Under the pieces are notes generated by a model. The model made no database searches, had not been told where the DNA came from, and was given only the letters and a program-made list of their open reading frames with translations. Of a DNA stretch of 64,000 nt, positions 9,293 to 18,619 are shown in pieces. Positions within the stretch are counted from its first letter, which is position 1. Every line of letters starts with the position of its first letter. A program made the position numbers and the translations under genes. Source of the DNA: Promethearchaeota archaeon (GTDB taxonomy: Archaea > Asgardarchaeota > Lokiarchaeia > Sigyniarchaeales > SOKP01); contig JAEOTA010000081.1 of assembly GCA_016840085.1 (NCBI GenBank), positions 1-64,000 on the forward strand, given 5' to 3'.

Positions 9293-9844
9293 ATGACAAT
9301 AGAAATAGATGACAGTGGAACAGGAGATCTTGTAGGAAATGCATTTATAGGTTTTTTGAGAAAGAAAACTGGAGAATTGATATTTCGAACTTTGCCCTTA
9401 GATTTATTTAAAGGAGAAAATTGGAAAAATAAAAAGCTACTTAAAGTAACTGTTGATTTAGTTAAAGATGGTTTAAAAGAATTAAAATTTCAAAAAGATA
9501 CTGAAATTATCAAGCTTTGTAGAGGAAATATATTTGATAAAGTAAGAAAATATTTTTTAGAAGAAGGAATAAACTACGAAGATGCCATTGTCGAGGGAAA
9601 ATTACAAGATGCTGTTGAAGGAAAATTAGTGGATCACCTTCGAAACGATTTGGGTGTAAGATCAAGAAGCTTATCAACTAAAAGCGGTGCGAAGAGATTC
9701 TTTGTATTATTTAATTGGGTTTGTTATGATTTTTTCAATAGAGAAAAATATGTGAAATCTGGATTCAAGAAATGGAATACTGTGTGGAGAGACCGAGGGA
9801 TCAAAAAATATAAAGAGATCAGGAATAATACACGTAAATCATGA
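9293..9844 (+). CDS. Conserved hypothetical protein with DDSGTGDLVG motif (possible RNase H-like fold)
   Basis: 183 aa from ATG 9293; the frame is open to 9230 but the upstream part is an A-run without coding character. The N-terminus TIEIDDSGTGDLVGNAFIGF resembles the first strand and acidic turn of RNase HII-type proteins (DEAGRGPVIG), followed by basic helices. The C-terminus is rich in Lys, Arg, Trp and Phe, compatible with nucleic-acid binding. Full RNase HII catalytic residues are not identified, so it is either a divergent relative or unrelated. Divergently placed from the CinA-like gene with 90 nt between starts. Confidence 0.5.
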   Translation: MTIEIDDSGTGDLVGNAFIGFLRKKTGELIFRTLPLDLFKGENWKNKKLLKVTVDLVKDGLKELKFQKDTEIIKLCRGNIFDKVRKYFLEEGINYEDAIVEGKLQDAVEGKLVDHLRNDLGVRSRSLSTKSGAKRFFVLFNWVCYDFFNREKYVKSGFKKWNTVWRDRGIKKYKEIRNNTRKS

Positions 9845-9962
9845 TTTCTTTTACTTTTGATAATTAATGATCAGTAATATTGATCAAATATATAAATAAT
9901 CATATCAACATTTACTATAACATTAAATGTATATACAAATTAAGAATTAGAGGAAGTTCAAA

Positions 9963-12488
9963 ATGGTTGGAGGGTCGCCAATGAAAAAACAAAATATAAT
10001 ATCTCCCCCTTCTAAAACAAAATCTATTGGTGCTGTTGCATTTCTAGCGCTTGGTATAGCATTGGTACCTACTGGCTTTTTCATGCGTGATTTCATTCTA
10101 AATGAACTTGACAAAGGGATTGCTGATGAAATTAGTATACCTGGTCCACATGACTCAAATTATAATGAATTTATATCTAACAATTATACTGGTGCAGTTC
10201 CTATGCATAGAAAATTCTACATGTGGAATTTAACTAACCCTTCTGAATTCATTGAAGGAATTAAACCAGTATACGATGAAGTAGGCCCGTATATCTTTCG
10301 GGAATTCACAACCAAATATCATGTGAATTATAGTACTAATTTGGAAGAAGTCTCTTATAAACAATATTCAACCTATATTTTTGAACCCAGTTTGTCTGAT
10401 CCCTCATGTAATCTTGATGATGAAATTACAAATATAAATCCTGCTTATTTAGGAGTTCTAGAACAGGCAGGAAGCGAAGCAAATTTAATTAAGGTTATGT
10501 TTCCAACTATTCTTTCAGAAGTTAAAGGCTTGTTTGAACAAGAAATATCTATTACGCTTAATGAACTTTTAACCACTCAGGGAATTTATGATATGCTTGT
10601 TGGAACCTTAAATGATATGCTTGGGGAATTGTTTTCAGGTATCCTAGGTGAAGAAGCTATTAACATGACTGCAACATGGATAGTAGACTTTATTATTACC
10701 TATATAGTGCCCTTAGAAGACCTTGTTGAATTCATGGTAGATGCAATGCCAAGCGCTGAAGAAATTTTCTTTGCAGAATGGGCAACTGATTATTTCCCTG
10801 AAGTTCAGGTGGATGTATCAATATTGTTTAGCCACATTTTAGATGTTATAAATGATCTTGTTGATTTTATCGTCGACCTTATTTTCTTTTGGGATGTGTT
10901 ACACCTTTTTGATGCTATCAAGGAGGCCCTTAAGGAAGAACTAATGAATATGTTTGAGACAGTATTTACAGATTCTCCATTTGCAGAAGCAGTTGCGGAG
11001 CTCTTTGAGAATTTGATCCGAGCATTAGGAGCAGAAATGGTTGATGAAGAAGGTAGCGAGTCTGGAGTAGGAGTTGAAATTGATGGTCGGAACCCATATA
11101 ATTACCCTGGTCCACAAGCAGACTTAAACATAACTAATTATTATAAAAATGGAGAATCTGGGATAACTCAAGAACAATGTCAAGCTCTTTGGGATCCAAA
11201 CAACCCAAATTCGCTTCTAGGTATGGATGTAAGCGTAAATCCAATATGGTTTGAAGCACTTATAGGATATGAAGAAAGTCGATCTTTTATTATGGATACT
11301 TTTGGTCTTAATGAAATCCAATTAGATTTAATTTTAGGTTGGATAGATACCAGTTTAAATGGTTGGCTTAAAAATATATGTGAATATACAATAAAAGAAT
11401 GGAATAGTGAATTAATCACTTCAAGAACAGTTGAAGAGTGGCTCTTCACAGCTATAGACAACCTAGTGAATGAACAAGATCCAAACCAGGCAAAAGTTGG
11501 ATTTTTCGCTAATTGTATTTCAGAAGAAGAAGCTGAAGCGGAAGGTATGAAAAGTGTTACTGTAAATACAGGTAAAACTGATATTAGTAAAGTGTACGAG
11601 ATTACTAAATATGATGGTGAGTCCATTATTACCATGTGGCAAGAAGATGAACTTGTTCAAGGAACAGGGGGTACTCAGTTTTGCCCTGGAATTTCGAAAT
11701 CAGATAATCTTTTTGTTTTTGTCTCTGATTTATTAAGATCAGTAGAATTACTATACACAAATACGACTAGTAAATATAATATTGAATTACTAAGGTACGA
11801 ATTATCAGAAAATACATTTGGTACAAATACTAACTATTATCAGCCCATTAAAGGTTTGGCTAATGTTACTCTGATACAAGGAATACCTGTTTTTTTCAGT
11901 AAACCACATTTTCTTGATGGGGATAATTATTTAATAAACTCTATAAATGGATTAAACCCTAATAAATTACATCATGATACTTATCTTGATGTGGAACCAA
12001 TGACTGGTGCTGTTATGAATGCTGCTGAGAGATTTCAGATCAACCTTATGGTGAATAAAACAGATATCTGGTATTCGACTTGTAGGGAAGGTTTTATGCC
12101 TATTTTTTGGCTTGAATTTGGCGGACAAATTGATGAAGATTTAGCACAAGATTTCAAAAAATTGGTTTATGGCACCCAAAATTTGAGTAAGGGTTTGCAT
12201 CAAGGAATACTTGGAGTGGGAGCTCTCCTTGTTATCCCGGGTGTAATGTTTACAACAACCCAGAACCGGAAACGAATAAATACTAAAAAACAGAAGTTAA
12301 CATTAGGTGCTAAAACTCCTAAACTCCATAAGCAAGAGCCTCCCAAACTTCAAAATAGTGAACCTTCAATTTCTCCAAGCGATAAAAAACAAAATCTTTT
12401 AAGTAATGAAATACCCGATTCTTTAGATGAAAAATCGCCAATATCTTCTACTGAGGAGAAACCTGAGTTTCAAGATGGTAAAGGATAG
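9963..12488 (+). CDS. CD36 / LIMP-2 (SCARB) family membrane protein
   Basis: 841 aa, ATG preceded by AGAGGAAG. Topology matches CD36: N-terminal membrane segment about 21-41, large outer domain, C-terminal membrane segment about 747-770, then a 70-residue Pro/Ser/Lys-rich tail. N-terminal part MWNLTNPSEFIEGIKPVYDE followed by VGPYIFREF reproduces the family signature. Near residues 640-700, PVFFSKPHFL, GLNPNKLHHDTYLDVEPMTG and RFQINLMVN align with human CD36 (PHFL, [29 protein letters not shown]). It is longer than animal CD36 (about 470 aa) through an inserted helical region near 190-480. Paired cysteines in the outer domain suggest disulfides. Animal relatives bind lipids and lipoproteins; the ligand here is unknown. 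A winged-helix regulator gene follows. Confidence 0.9.
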   Translation: MVGGSPMKKQNIISPPSKTKSIGAVAFLALGIALVPTGFFMRDFILNELDKGIADEISIPGPHDSNYNEFISNNYTGAVPMHRKFYMWNLTNPSEFIEGIKPVYDEVGPYIFREFTTKYHVNYSTNLEEVSYKQYSTYIFEPSLSDPSCNLDDEITNINPAYLGVLEQAGSEANLIKVMFPTILSEVKGLFEQEISITLNELLTTQGIYDMLVGTLNDMLGELFSGILGEEAINMTATWIVDFIITYIVPLEDLVEFMVDAMPSAEEIFFAEWATDYFPEVQVDVSILFSHILDVINDLVDFIVDLIFFWDVLHLFDAIKEALKEELMNMFETVFTDSPFAEAVAELFENLIRALGAEMVDEEGSESGVGVEIDGRNPYNYPGPQADLNITNYYKNGESGITQEQCQALWDPNNPNSLLGMDVSVNPIWFEALIGYEESRSFIMDTFGLNEIQLDLILGWIDTSLNGWLKNICEYTIKEWNSELITSRTVEEWLFTAIDNLVNEQDPNQAKVGFFANCISEEEAEAEGMKSVTVNTGKTDISKVYEITKYDGESIITMWQEDELVQGTGGTQFCPGISKSDNLFVFVSDLLRSVELLYTNTTSKYNIELLRYELSENTFGTNTNYYQPIKGLANVTLIQGIPVFFSKPHFLDGDNYLINSINGLNPNKLHHDTYLDVEPMTGAVMNAAERFQINLMVNKTDIWYSTCREGFMPIFWLEFGGQIDEDLAQDFKKLVYGTQNLSKGLHQGILGVGALLVIPGVMFTTTQNRKRINTKKQKLTLGAKTPKLHKQEPPKLQNSEPSISPSDKKQNLLSNEIPDSLDEKSPISSTEEKPEFQDGKG

Positions 12489-12530
12489 AACTAAATTCTA
12501 TTATTAATTATTTTAAGAAGGTGGTTTATC

Positions 12531-13232
12531 CTGAAAACTTACAAAAAAAAGAACTCTATTGATCACGAATATGAAATTATAGAATGTATTAAAGATAATC
12601 CTGGAGGAGTCACAATTTCAGATATAGTTACTCTTACAAAATTTTCAAGAAATACTGTTTCTAAATACGTTCTAAGTCTTGAACGCACAAATCAAATCTT
12701 CAGTAAGAAGGTGGGGGCTTATAAGTTACTTTTTGCGAAGAAGGAAAAATATATCCCCTTTGAAATGGCTATTTCGTATTATAAAGCTCTTTTATCGAAC
12801 TTTAAAAAATATATTCCGAATAGGGAAGAATTAGCACAAAAAATTGGAAGAGAGGCTGTAAAAGATATAAAATTTGCGTTTGGACCAACCACTCTTAAAC
12901 AATTGAAGGGCTTAAAAGGGCACCCTATCTCCCGAATATTTTTAGAAGGTTTTAAGAACTTTTACTCTGCTTATGACATATTCCAACCAAATATTGAAAT
13001 CACTATTTTAAAAATTGATCAAGAGGGAAAAAATGCAACTTATAGATTTAAAAATTCTATATTTTTAGAAAATAGTAATGATTTCATATACCACATTTAT
13101 ATCATGTGTGGAATTTCTGAAGGAATACTGAATCGAGCATTGAAAAGAGAAGTCTTATGTAAAGTTGACCAAATCTATATATCTGATAAAAAAGAAGAAT
13201 CTTTTTTCGATCTCATTATAAAATTAGAGTGA
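12531..13232 (+). CDS. Winged-helix DNA-binding protein, probable non-AUG start
   Basis: The domain EYEIIECIKDNPGGVTISDI...SRNTVSKYVLSL is a clear winged helix-turn-helix of archaeal regulator type, yet the first in-frame ATG/GTG/TTG (GTG 12711) lies after it. Between the upstream stop at 12492 and the domain only ATC (12528) and CTG (12531) follow the ribosome-binding site AAGGTGG (12518-12524); CTG 12531 is chosen. The C-terminal part (about 60-233) has FGPTTLKQLKGLKGHP and a ligand-domain-like alpha/beta layout resembling 4-vinyl-reductase-type sensor domains, at low confidence. It directly follows the CD36 gene and abuts the LmbE gene, so it may regulate either. Confidence 0.75.
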   Translation: MKTYKKKNSIDHEYEIIECIKDNPGGVTISDIVTLTKFSRNTVSKYVLSLERTNQIFSKKVGAYKLLFAKKEKYIPFEMAISYYKALLSNFKKYIPNREELAQKIGREAVKDIKFAFGPTTLKQLKGLKGHPISRIFLEGFKNFYSAYDIFQPNIEITILKIDQEGKNATYRFKNSIFLENSNDFIYHIYIMCGISEGILNRALKREVLCKVDQIYISDKKEESFFDLIIKLE

Positions 13233-13928
13233 ATGTTAAATAAAATGAAAATTGTGGTATTTGCTCCTCATCCTGATGATGAAATTTATGGATGTGGTGG
13301 AAGCATCTTAAAATGGATGGAAGAAGGTCATGATGTTCATATCGTATATGTGACAGATAATAGAGCTTTTTTATGGTGGGGTAAAAAAGATAACGCTATT
13401 ATTGAGGAGGAAGCAAAAGATTATATTAACTTAACCGAAGATGAATTAGGTAAAATAGGATTACAAGAAGCAAAAGAAGTTGCTAAAGCATTTGGCTTTC
13501 CAGATAAAAATGTTCATTTATTTAAGTTTCATGATCAAGGTGCTTCAGAAAAAATCGATGTAGGCATTGAACTTTCTAAAGATATTATTAAAGATGCTGA
13601 GAGAATTGTTTTACCAAGTAATAATAATAATCATGCAGATCATCAAGCAACACATACAATTGTGAAAGAAACTGCGAAAGAATTAAATTTAAAAGGTACA
13701 GAATTTTACGTATATGGCATATACAACGTAATAAAAGTACCAAAAGAGAAACAAATTAAAATAAGAATTAGTAAATATCAAGATAAAATCTATGAATTAA
13801 TGAAAGGTTATAAAACGCAATTGTGCTTAAAGGATTCAAGGTTAGGTTGGCAAACTTTTAAATTTAAAAGAGCTGAGCGATTTGCAATATTCAAGTTAGA
13901 TGATGCTGGGAAATTTTATAATTTTTAA
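13233..13928 (+). CDS. PIG-L / LmbE family N-deacetylase
   Basis: 231 aa. MKIVVFAPHPDDEIYGCGGS is the zinc-binding PHPDDE motif of the LmbE/PIG-L family, which removes N-acetyl groups from glycolipids or sugars; the second half of the site is NNHADHQATH near residues 130-140. An alternative start at 13245 (MKIVVF) fits family N-termini slightly better. The start overlaps the preceding regulator's stop region (GAGTGAATG), so the two are probably translated from one message. Likely cytosolic role in sugar or inositol-lipid modification. Confidence 0.88.
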   Translation: MLNKMKIVVFAPHPDDEIYGCGGSILKWMEEGHDVHIVYVTDNRAFLWWGKKDNAIIEEEAKDYINLTEDELGKIGLQEAKEVAKAFGFPDKNVHLFKFHDQGASEKIDVGIELSKDIIKDAERIVLPSNNNNHADHQATHTIVKETAKELNLKGTEFYVYGIYNVIKVPKEKQIKIRISKYQDKIYELMKGYKTQLCLKDSRLGWQTFKFKRAERFAIFKLDDAGKFYNF

Positions 13929-13947
13929 CTAAAAGAAAAAAGAAAAT

Positions 13948-14637
13948 TTATTCAATTTTTGCTCCACAATTAGGGCAGATCTTTTTATTCCCTGCTATTT
14001 CAGCTCCACAGGCAAAACAAATCATTATTTTTCTATCTTCTGGTTGATCAAATTCAAATCTATCTTGATTTGATGAAGAATTTTGTCTAGGTATCTGTTC
14101 TTGTTTTTGTGTTGAGATTTCTGATTTTTCTATTTGACTAAGACGTTCTTGTACAAAATCTTTATCATGAGGGGTAATAATTTTAAAACCATCTGAAGCT
14201 TTAACTTCTTTAAATCCATCAGGTATATTCTTAAATTCTGAATCTTCAATAACTTTCATGTTATTAAGATCAACATTTTCTTCTGGTTTTTTTATTTGAA
14301 CTTCCCCCTCATCAGAAATAGTACTTTTATCTTGGTGCATTTCATAACTAGAAAGTTCAGGTCTTAATTCTTCTTGAGCTTCAATTTCTTCTCTAAATAC
14401 TTCTTCTTTTGATTTATCCCCTTTTAATTGTTTAATATGCTCAAAAATTCCCTTTGTCCTATTAATAAGCATATTTTTAAAAGAAGCTTTTAAATTCCTT
14501 GATTTTGAGAAATTAAGAGTCATTTCAGATATTTCCAGCCACAATTTAATTGCAGCTTCAATCTCCTTACGGTTTTCTAAACTTTTTGCCATTGCAACTT
14601 TTTTTCCTAATTCTTTATTAAATTTTGTAATATCCAT
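13948..14637 (-). CDS. Acidic protein with C-terminal zinc ribbon
   Basis: 229 aa. The N-terminal 80 residues look like a helical hairpin (KAMAKSLENRKEIEAAIKLWLEISEMTL style) as found in MIT or TPR-like bundles, the middle is acidic and low-complexity, and the end is a classic zinc ribbon, MICFACGAEIAGNKKICPNC GAKIE. Helical bundle plus zinc ribbon is common in Asgard proteins that act as adaptors; no enzymatic motif is seen. Converges with the LmbE gene (19 nt apart). Confidence 0.7.
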   Translation of the reverse strand: MDITKFNKELGKKVAMAKSLENRKEIEAAIKLWLEISEMTLNFSKSRNLKASFKNMLINRTKGIFEHIKQLKGDKSKEEVFREEIEAQEELRPELSSYEMHQDKSTISDEGEVQIKKPEENVDLNNMKVIEDSEFKNIPDGFKEVKASDGFKIITPHDKDFVQERLSQIEKSEISTQKQEQIPRQNSSSNQDRFEFDQPEDRKIMICFACGAEIAGNKKICPNCGAKIE

Positions 14638-14807
14638 TAATGACTCAATTCATTCTTCTGTAAAATCCAAGATAAACAAATAAATGCTGACTATTAAATA
14701 TTTATTAGAGTTTGACCTAAAAATTAAAATGTCCAAACTCTACTATTTTTTTAAGAGTACATAAGAATATTATCTCTGACATTATAAATTATCTAAAGAA
14801 AGCTAAT

Positions 14808-16697
14808 ATGTCGCTAAACCCATTTTCGTCAAATGAGATAACAACATTAAGAAAATTTATCGAACAAAATGGTTGGAAAATAAAGGGGGTTATTGAGAAT
14901 TACTTTCGATATAGTTTAAAAAAGGAGAAAATAGTTATACTCACAATAAAGTTTCCCGTATTACTTCCTGTTAGAATTAATATCCCATTTGAAGTTGTGA
15001 GTTTTCGAGTTGCTTTAGCTTTTCAGATATGGAATTTAGATCAAAATAATTACAACAATATACTCTATTTTATGAAAACTCTAAGAAATTTAGCTTTATC
15101 TTTAGATCTTGAACATAATTTTCCAATTCAAGGAAAAGAACAGAACTTAATTAACTTACTAAACTTATTAATGCCAGAACTTATAAAAGATGAAAATGAG
15201 AGTACTTGGCTAAACCGGATCAGGATTTCGTTAATGAATAAAAGAGACAAGTTAAGTGAATTTTCATCTGATAATCTTGAAAGAATAGTCGAATCAATTA
15301 AAAGAACAGGATTAGAACCAAGTTTTAAAGTGCCCTGGGAATTGAAACAAGGTGTTCCTAAAATTAGAACCTCTGAAACACTCCTTTTTTCAAATAATGA
15401 TAATAATGAAGAATTTTTCATTCTAGAGAAAGGATATTTTACATATTTCAAAGATTTTGAATATCAGAAATTGTATATCAGAAGTTTCTTTGACACATAT
15501 TCTCCATATCTCTTAAATGAGTTATTTAATGATGTTCCAGATTTTAAGTTAGAATTGTTAATTGAAAATTGGATAAAATTTTCAAAAATAATCTTAAAAT
15601 CTATAATAGAAATTATTGAAAATGGAAAAATCAACTTAAATGAATTTATTAACTTTAGGTTAACAAAAGAATTAAGCTTCTATAGTAAAAACTTTATCTT
15701 AAACAAAAATAATTTTCCTTATTCAGCACTATGTTATGAGAGTTCTATTGCCAAAGAAACTTTTTCTATTCATAATGATCTTTTTAATAAGCCACCGACT
15801 AATTTTGAAGTTATTGAATCTATTAATGAATATACTAATGCTGAAGAACTGATAAATAATTATCGATTTGAAGAAGCTACTAATTTATTAAATGATGCGC
15901 TCAAAGTTTTTAATAAGAATCAACAAAAAAAAGTGGTCGTATCAATTCTTCTGAAATTAAGCAAAATTGCGACACTCTTAAATAGTGAAGAAATTGCCAT
16001 AAATTACCTAGAAAATGCTCTTGGAATAGCTAAATCAGGAGAAGTTCCTATAGAATTTATCATTAGAATACATTATAAATTAGGCAAATCTTATTTTAAA
16101 AGAAAAGAATTTGAGAATGCATTAAATCATTTTAATATAATTATAAACTTTTTAGAAAATGAGAAAATTCCATTCAAAAAAGAAGAATATTTAGGATTAG
16201 CTTATCTTTATAATGGATTAATCGTTCTAGAACAAAATAAAATTGTTGAAGCGAAAAATAATTTCAAAAAAACAGTCCAAATAGGAAATAACTCAATCAA
16301 AACAAGATTAAAATATTTTCTCCTTCGTGCTAAATATTTTAAGAACCAAGGTAACTTATCACAAACTCAAAAATTTTTAAGATTTGGAATAAATTCCATT
16401 GGACTCGAGTTCAATAATGAGCCTTATAAAAATGTTTTAATCGACCTAATTCTTGAATTGGCAGAATTTTATATCCATTATAGAAAAGACTCGAAAAAAG
16501 CAATATATCTCTTAAAAAGTGTAGAAAATCACTTTTTTCCAAAAGATATAAGCGACATGCGTAGAGCTATACGTTGGAATTTATTAATGAGTGATTATTA
16601 TAACTCAGTGATAGAAGATCGTAAAAATTCTCAATTCTACTTAAAACAAAGTCAAAAATTAAAAATTCAACTTCAAACAATAGGAGTAAGTGAATAA
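14808..16697 (+). CDS. TPR-repeat protein with uncharacterised N-terminal domain
   Basis: 629 aa, ATG start, leaderless-looking context. The N-terminal 130 residues (ending NILYFMKTLRNLALSLDLEH) form a mixed alpha/beta domain. From about residue 340 there are helical repeats with TPR character: ANLLNDALKVFNK, AINYLENALGIAKSGE, FENALNHFNIIINFLE, GLAYLYNGLIVLEQ. Such proteins act as scaffolds for complexes. No membrane segment or signal peptide. It stands alone between divergent and convergent neighbours. Confidence 0.7.
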   Translation: MSLNPFSSNEITTLRKFIEQNGWKIKGVIENYFRYSLKKEKIVILTIKFPVLLPVRINIPFEVVSFRVALAFQIWNLDQNNYNNILYFMKTLRNLALSLDLEHNFPIQGKEQNLINLLNLLMPELIKDENESTWLNRIRISLMNKRDKLSEFSSDNLERIVESIKRTGLEPSFKVPWELKQGVPKIRTSETLLFSNNDNNEEFFILEKGYFTYFKDFEYQKLYIRSFFDTYSPYLLNELFNDVPDFKLELLIENWIKFSKIILKSIIEIIENGKINLNEFINFRLTKELSFYSKNFILNKNNFPYSALCYESSIAKETFSIHNDLFNKPPTNFEVIESINEYTNAEELINNYRFEEATNLLNDALKVFNKNQQKKVVVSILLKLSKIATLLNSEEIAINYLENALGIAKSGEVPIEFIIRIHYKLGKSYFKRKEFENALNHFNIIINFLENEKIPFKKEEYLGLAYLYNGLIVLEQNKIVEAKNNFKKTVQIGNNSIKTRLKYFLLRAKYFKNQGNLSQTQKFLRFGINSIGLEFNNEPYKNVLIDLILELAEFYIHYRKDSKKAIYLLKSVENHFFPKDISDMRRAIRWNLLMSDYYNSVIEDRKNSQFYLKQSQKLKIQLQTIGVSE

Positions 16698-16712
16698 AAA
16701 GATAGCTATTAA

Positions 16713-16922
16713 TTATTTTTTTCTCGAATATTGGGATCTTTTAGCTCCAAGACTATCTTGCTGTCCTCCAAAACGACCGTTAACAATTCTAGCTACATAT
16801 AATTCTCTAAATCGTGTTCGTGGAGGCTTTTTCTTTTGAGCATTAACTCCTGTCCTTTCAATTTTAGGAGTCTGCATCTTAACTTTTCCCGCTTTGGTTA
16901 ATGAACCATGTGAACCAGGCAT
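16713..16922 (-). CDS. rps30e: 30S ribosomal protein S30e
   Basis: 69 aa, very basic. GSHGSLTKAGKVKMQTPKIE matches the conserved N-terminus of eukaryotic and archaeal S30e (HGSLARAGKVRGQTPKV in eukaryotes), followed by KKKPPRTRFRELYVARIVNGRFG. S30e is one of the small-subunit proteins shared by archaea and eukaryotes; in animals it is made as a fusion to a ubiquitin-like protein (FAU). Here there is no fusion. The gene converges on the TPR gene. Confidence 0.93.
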   Translation of the reverse strand: MPGSHGSLTKAGKVKMQTPKIERTGVNAQKKKPPRTRFRELYVARIVNGRFGGQQDSLGAKRSQYSRKK

Positions 16923-17094
16923 TTTTTTTTAATCTCTTAAATTTTATAATCAAATACTTTTTATAATTATACAAATAATTTCAAATTCTTAAATTTTATT
17001 ATCTTATTCTCATCTTAAAGATTGGACTCCAATTTTTTATTAAATTTATAATTTTTTCATTAAATTATATTGAATATCAAATCGCTTAAAAAAA

Positions 17095-17253
17095 ATGTCT
17101 GATAAAAATTCGAATAAAGAGGAAATTAATAACTCTGAGCAAGAAGAAGCAAAAATACTGTATGGAATTAACAATAAAGTCTGTTTTGCCTGTGGTCAGA
17201 AATTAGATAATGATTCAGAAGTCTGTCCTTATTGCAATACTCCTATTAAATAA
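17095..17253 (+). CDS. Small zinc-ribbon protein (52 aa)
   Basis: Too short to stand out as an open frame but convincing: ATG 17095, an acidic linker, then VCFACGQKLDNDSEVCPYCN and a short tail, the same double CxxC zinc ribbon as at the C-terminus of the protein at 13948-14637. The last 8 nt overlap the 3' end of the convergent membrane-protein gene. Probable protein-protein or nucleic-acid adaptor. Confidence 0.7.
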   Translation: MSDKNSNKEEINNSEQEEAKILYGINNKVCFACGQKLDNDSEVCPYCNTPIK

Positions 17254-17848
17254 TTTTTTTAAGAGTTATAACTGTTTTTTTCATTTTTTTCTTAGATTTA
17301 AATACAAAAGATAATAGTACCCAGAGAACTGAATAAATGAGAACATTTCTAATGTATATTAATATATCTTCATTATAATAAGCTAATTTTAGAAAATATA
17401 CCAAAAATAACCATATTATATTCAATGGAATAACATATAAAGCAAACTTTTGAGAAAGAGTTTCCTTTTTTCTCCAAATTAAATAAATATCAACTACTAG
17501 AGGAGTTATATGAATATAATCGTAATAGATATACAATATAAAAAATTCATAAATAACAATCATTCCTACAGGTATAATTGAATAAATTAAGAAATTGTTA
17601 ATATAGGGATTCTTGCGATAAAACAGCCATGCAATTGAAAATGAAAAATACCATTGACTAATTGTAAAAATGATTACATTTGCCCCAGGTGTTCCATGTT
17701 GCTTGGGCCCATAAAGAAAAGTATCAAGAGGCTGCCAAGAAAAAGGTAATAAGAATTGGAAAATTAAAGATATTATAGCAGCAATAATTAATTGGATAAC
17801 AGTAATAGTTCGTAGATTTAAGTTTGAAATTTTATTAACTTCTTTCAT
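17246..17848 (-). CDS. Multi-spanning membrane protein, unknown function
   Basis: 200 aa with about six hydrophobic segments, a basic C-terminal tail (FKSKKKMKKTVITLKK) and a conserved-looking loop FLYGPKQHGTPGANVIIF between the first two. No transporter or enzyme motif is recognised. Six short helices with a charged tail is compatible with a small archaeal integral membrane protein. Overlaps the end of the preceding small zinc-ribbon gene tail to tail. Confidence 0.65.
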   Translation of the reverse strand: MKEVNKISNLNLRTITVIQLIIAAIISLIFQFLLPFSWQPLDTFLYGPKQHGTPGANVIIFTISQWYFSFSIAWLFYRKNPYINNFLIYSIIPVGMIVIYEFFILYIYYDYIHITPLVVDIYLIWRKKETLSQKFALYVIPLNIIWLFLVYFLKLAYYNEDILIYIRNVLIYSVLWVLLSFVFKSKKKMKKTVITLKKII

Positions 17849-17939
17849 ATGTTTTGTATATAATTTTACACGATAAATAATAAATCCTAAAATGATTGAA
17901 TCTTTTTTACCCTTATATATTAAAATGGTGAATTAAACA

Positions 17940-18560
17940 ATTTCAGAAAAAGAAAAAGAAATTTTTAACAAAACTAAAGGTCAACGAAAGTCAATTTACC
18001 TTTCCAAACCAAGAATTCCCCCCTTAGAGGAATCAAAATGGGATGATGATGCTCGCAATTTAATTGAGGGATGGCGAAAGTTGAATAATACTACTGGTGT
18101 TCTTAATATTTTAGCTACAATGGCGAACTATTCGAAATTGTATAATCGGTGGCGTGTTTTTGGCAATCATGTTTTATATAAATCCTCACTTCCTATTAGA
18201 GAAAAAGAAATGCTTATTTTACGTACAGGATGGCTCTGTAATTCGAAGTATGAATGGGCTCAACACACATTTATTGCGAAGAGAGCCGGTCTCAGTGAAG
18301 AGGAAATATTACGAATTAAGGAAGGTCCTGATGCTGAAGGTTGGAGCTCTTTCGAATCAACATTACTTCGAACTGCAGATGAATTGTATGTTGATTCTTT
18401 CATAAGCGATTCTACATGGGAAGAGCTTGCTAAAACCTATAATACTCAACAACTAATGGATGTAGTTTTTACTGTTGGACAATATAATTTAACCGCAATG
18501 GCACTCAATTCTCTCGGTATTCAACTTGAAAAGGGTATGGAAGACTTTCCGGAGTTTTGA
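17940..18560 (+). CDS. Carboxymuconolactone decarboxylase (AhpD-like) family protein, probable ATT start
   Basis: The family-typical N-terminus (PRIPPLEESKWDDDARNLI) lies upstream of the first usual start codon (TTG 18081). In frame, the only upstream ATG (17925) is followed three codons later by TAA (17934). After that stop the first plausible initiator is ATT 17940, with GGTGA at 17927-17931. The rest is a helical CMD protein: REKEMLILRTGWLCNSKYEW, QHTFIAKRAGLSEEEILRI, then LMDVVFTVGQYNLTAMAL. The CxxC pair of true peroxidatic AhpD is not present; the Glu-His positions around YEWAQH are. Probably a cofactor-free decarboxylase- or peroxidase-like enzyme; substrate unknown. Confidence 0.8.
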   Translation: MSEKEKEIFNKTKGQRKSIYLSKPRIPPLEESKWDDDARNLIEGWRKLNNTTGVLNILATMANYSKLYNRWRVFGNHVLYKSSLPIREKEMLILRTGWLCNSKYEWAQHTFIAKRAGLSEEEILRIKEGPDAEGWSSFESTLLRTADELYVDSFISDSTWEELAKTYNTQQLMDVVFTVGQYNLTAMALNSLGIQLEKGMEDFPEF

Positions 18561-18619
18561 ATTTTTAAACCTAATTAATAATTATTTTTCCTTTTACTCA
18601 TTAATTAACCTCAAATATT

